Assembly: GCA_016870675.1 (NCBI GenBank)
Contig: VGAU01000082.1
Coordinates: 1-7,494, forward strand
Direction: 5' to 3'
Length of the DNA: 7,494 nucleotides
Source of the DNA: Actinomycetota bacterium
GTDB taxonomy: Bacteria > Actinomycetota > Humimicrobiia > Humimicrobiales > Humimicrobiaceae
Made by a program: the position numbers and the translations under genes. The notes beneath the pieces were generated by a model. That model was given only the letters and a program-made list of their open reading frames with translations. It was not told where the DNA came from and searched no databases. Numbering within the stretch: position 1 is the first letter of the stretch; every line of letters begins with the position of its first letter. Of the stretch, positions 6,289-7,494 are shown one piece after another.

Positions 6289-7494
6289 TTTGTTTTCCGT
6301 AAAAGGGAATTCAGCTATACGCAGCCTCGCACTTCCGTAAGGAACCAACGTGACGTCTTCAGTTAGTTCGCTGGTTGTAACAGGGCTTATCGGCAGGGTA
6401 CCTGCAGAATTCATCTCCTCAATCCACTGCGGTATCCTGCATGCTTTACCTTTCAGGAAAACAGGCACCTGCCGGGCGTCGAAGGGCTGATGGCCCACAG
6501 GATGCTCACATACTACAAAGGATGTATTCGGCTGCCCAACATCAAGCCTCAGCGCATAGTTCCATTTAGAATTCTCTTTTGGTAATATTTCATAATTTGC
6601 AAAAGGAAGGTTTCCCGACCTCCTGGACCACACTTCTTCCAGAGGAAGAGCAAAAAGCAAGGGACCTCTCAATACCCCCACGGCATTATTGCTTCTATGT
6701 TCCACATACAAATGCATCGGCAGCATGAGCTCTATAATATCTCCATTATTCCAACAACGGTTTAATGAAATGATTCCCGACACAACCATAAAATCCCGGA
6801 TCTCTCCATTCACCTTGATCTGCGGTTTTTCACACCACTGTGGGATTCTCAGTTTTACAGGAAATTCGGCATTCCTGTCAATACTTACCGCAATATTGAT
6901 CTTCTCCGCAAAAGGGTATGCAGTATCAACGGTAATATCCACTATAACCCCATCCGCCACAACTGCATGCACTTTGCACGGCGCATAGGATAAGGCAACC
7001 AACCCCTTATCATCCGTAGCCATCCACAAACGGGCGGCAAACTTTGGCCAGCCCTGGTGCATGTTGGCGGTACAACAACCGAAATTAGGCTCAAGTCCGA
7101 ACATATTGGCATCATCCCTGTTTTCCGTCCAATTTCTTCTTTCTGCAGTACATTTGATCTGGTTCACCTGTTGTACATACTGGTGGCTGGTCCAATCGAC
7201 AGATATCGTAGCCGGTAGTGCATTGAAGGCAACCCGTTCGAGAATATCCCCATAGATACCTTCGCCATAAATCCTGAACAGATTCTCCAATGTAAACATG
7301 TATTCCACAACCGCGCATAACTCGACTCCCTGACTCGGATGAGTTCCGGCCAGCCATTCGTCACCGGAGAACATTCCATTCAACTGTCCGTGGTATGTCA
7401 TCAGGCTTTGAATACCCTTCATGGCGGCATCCCTATGCTTCGTATCCCCGGAAACAAGGTAGTACAGGGAAGGTTCCTTCAGCGCCATGGCAAC
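6286..7494 (-). CDS. GH127-type (DUF1680) beta-L-arabinofuranosidase, C-terminal ~402 residues, cut by the right window edge
   Basis: GH127 enzymes remove non-reducing terminal beta-L-arabinofuranosyl residues using a Zn-bound cysteine nucleophile (B. longum HypBA1, 658 residues). Here the frame is open to the right edge. The Met at 7488-7486 is internal (V-A-M-A-L-K-E-P), so the true start and roughly the first 200-250 residues lie outside. Counting from that Met, visible family motifs are LKEPSLYYLVSGD (3-15), GMFSGDEWLAG (38-48) with Glu44 in the place of the HypBA1 acid/base Glu322, VELCAVVEYMFTLENL with Glu56 and Cys58 matching the Zn ligands Glu338 and Cys340, and EPNFGCCTANMHQGWPKFAARLW with Cys138-Cys139 matching Cys417-Cys418. 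The catalytic and metal set therefore appears intact. The rest is beta-rich (LRIPQWCEKPQIKVNG, GVLRGPLLFALPLE), as in this family. The related families GH137, GH142 or GH146 cannot be strictly excluded for substrate. The gene is GC-richer than the genes to its left. Localisation cannot be judged without the N-terminus. Confidence 0.88.
   Translation of the reverse strand, partial: VAMALKEPSLYYLVSGDTKHRDAAMKGIQSLMTYHGQLNGMFSGDEWLAGTHPSQGVELCAVVEYMFTLENLFRIYGEGIYGDILERVAFNALPATISVDWTSHQYVQQVNQIKCTAERRNWTENRDDANMFGLEPNFGCCTANMHQGWPKFAARLWMATDDKGLVALSYAPCKVHAVVADGVIVDITVDTAYPFAEKINIAVSIDRNAEFPVKLRIPQWCEKPQIKVNGEIRDFMVVSGIISLNRCWNNGDIIELMLPMHLYVEHRSNNAVGVLRGPLLFALPLEEVWSRRSGNLPFANYEILPKENSKWNYALRLDVGQPNTSFVVCEHPVGHQPFDARQVPVFLKGKACRIPQWIEEMNSAGTLPISPVTTSELTEDVTLVPYGSARLRIAEFPFTENK

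Noticed and set aside
6041..6340. Plus-strand ORF of 99 codons spanning the junction of the two glycosidase genes
   Set aside because: It overlaps the coding frames and the stop/SD signal of the minus-strand genes and has no recognisable motifs.
7486..7488. Met codon as the start of the GH127 gene
   Set aside because: The frame stays open to the window edge, no ribosome site is visible, and the Met sits inside the family's conserved LKEPSLYYL region, so the true start is outside the window.

Overview
All genes in this window lie on the minus strand, so transcription runs from right to left. From upstream to downstream the order is: the C-terminal part of a GH127-type beta-L-arabinofuranosidase (cut by the right edge); a 786-residue six-hairpin glycoside hydrolase of unassigned specificity; a 343-residue chimeric glycosidase ORF that looks like a degenerate remnant; a 195-bp gap; an AraB-type ribulokinase; and the N-terminal half of an L-fucose isomerase (cut by the left edge). 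No RNA gene, CRISPR array, insertion sequence or complete mobile element was seen.

The left two thirds are very AT-rich, with many Lys, Asn and Ile codons. The genes use AGGAGG-like ribosome sites and resemble those of plant-polysaccharide-degrading, low-GC Bacillota (Clostridia or Halanaerobiales type). That assignment is an inference from composition and gene content. The right third (GH127 and most of the six-hairpin gene) is clearly GC-richer. For example, 35 of 60 bases are G or C at 7021-7080, against 12 of 60 at 3361-3420. The locus may therefore be a composite of two origins.

The genes fit a cytoplasmic route for arabinose- or deoxysugar-containing oligosaccharides. The GH127 enzyme and the six-hairpin enzyme would trim glycosides, an aldose-ketose isomerase (FucI family) would make a ketose, and an AraB-type kinase would phosphorylate it. 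The GH127 and six-hairpin genes are tightly linked: the stop codon of the first overlaps the Shine-Dalgarno sequence of the second. The kinase and fucI are separated by only 24 bp.

The most unusual object is the chimeric ORF. Its first ~77 residues are the N-terminus of a GH116-like (GBA2/DUF608-type) glycosidase. These are joined in frame to a GH43 five-bladed propeller that lacks blade 1 and its catalytic base, followed by the start of a discoidin (F5/8 type C)-like domain that is broken by an apparent one-base deletion. This looks like the scar of a deletion between two glycosidase genes, followed by decay. It is probably not a working enzyme.
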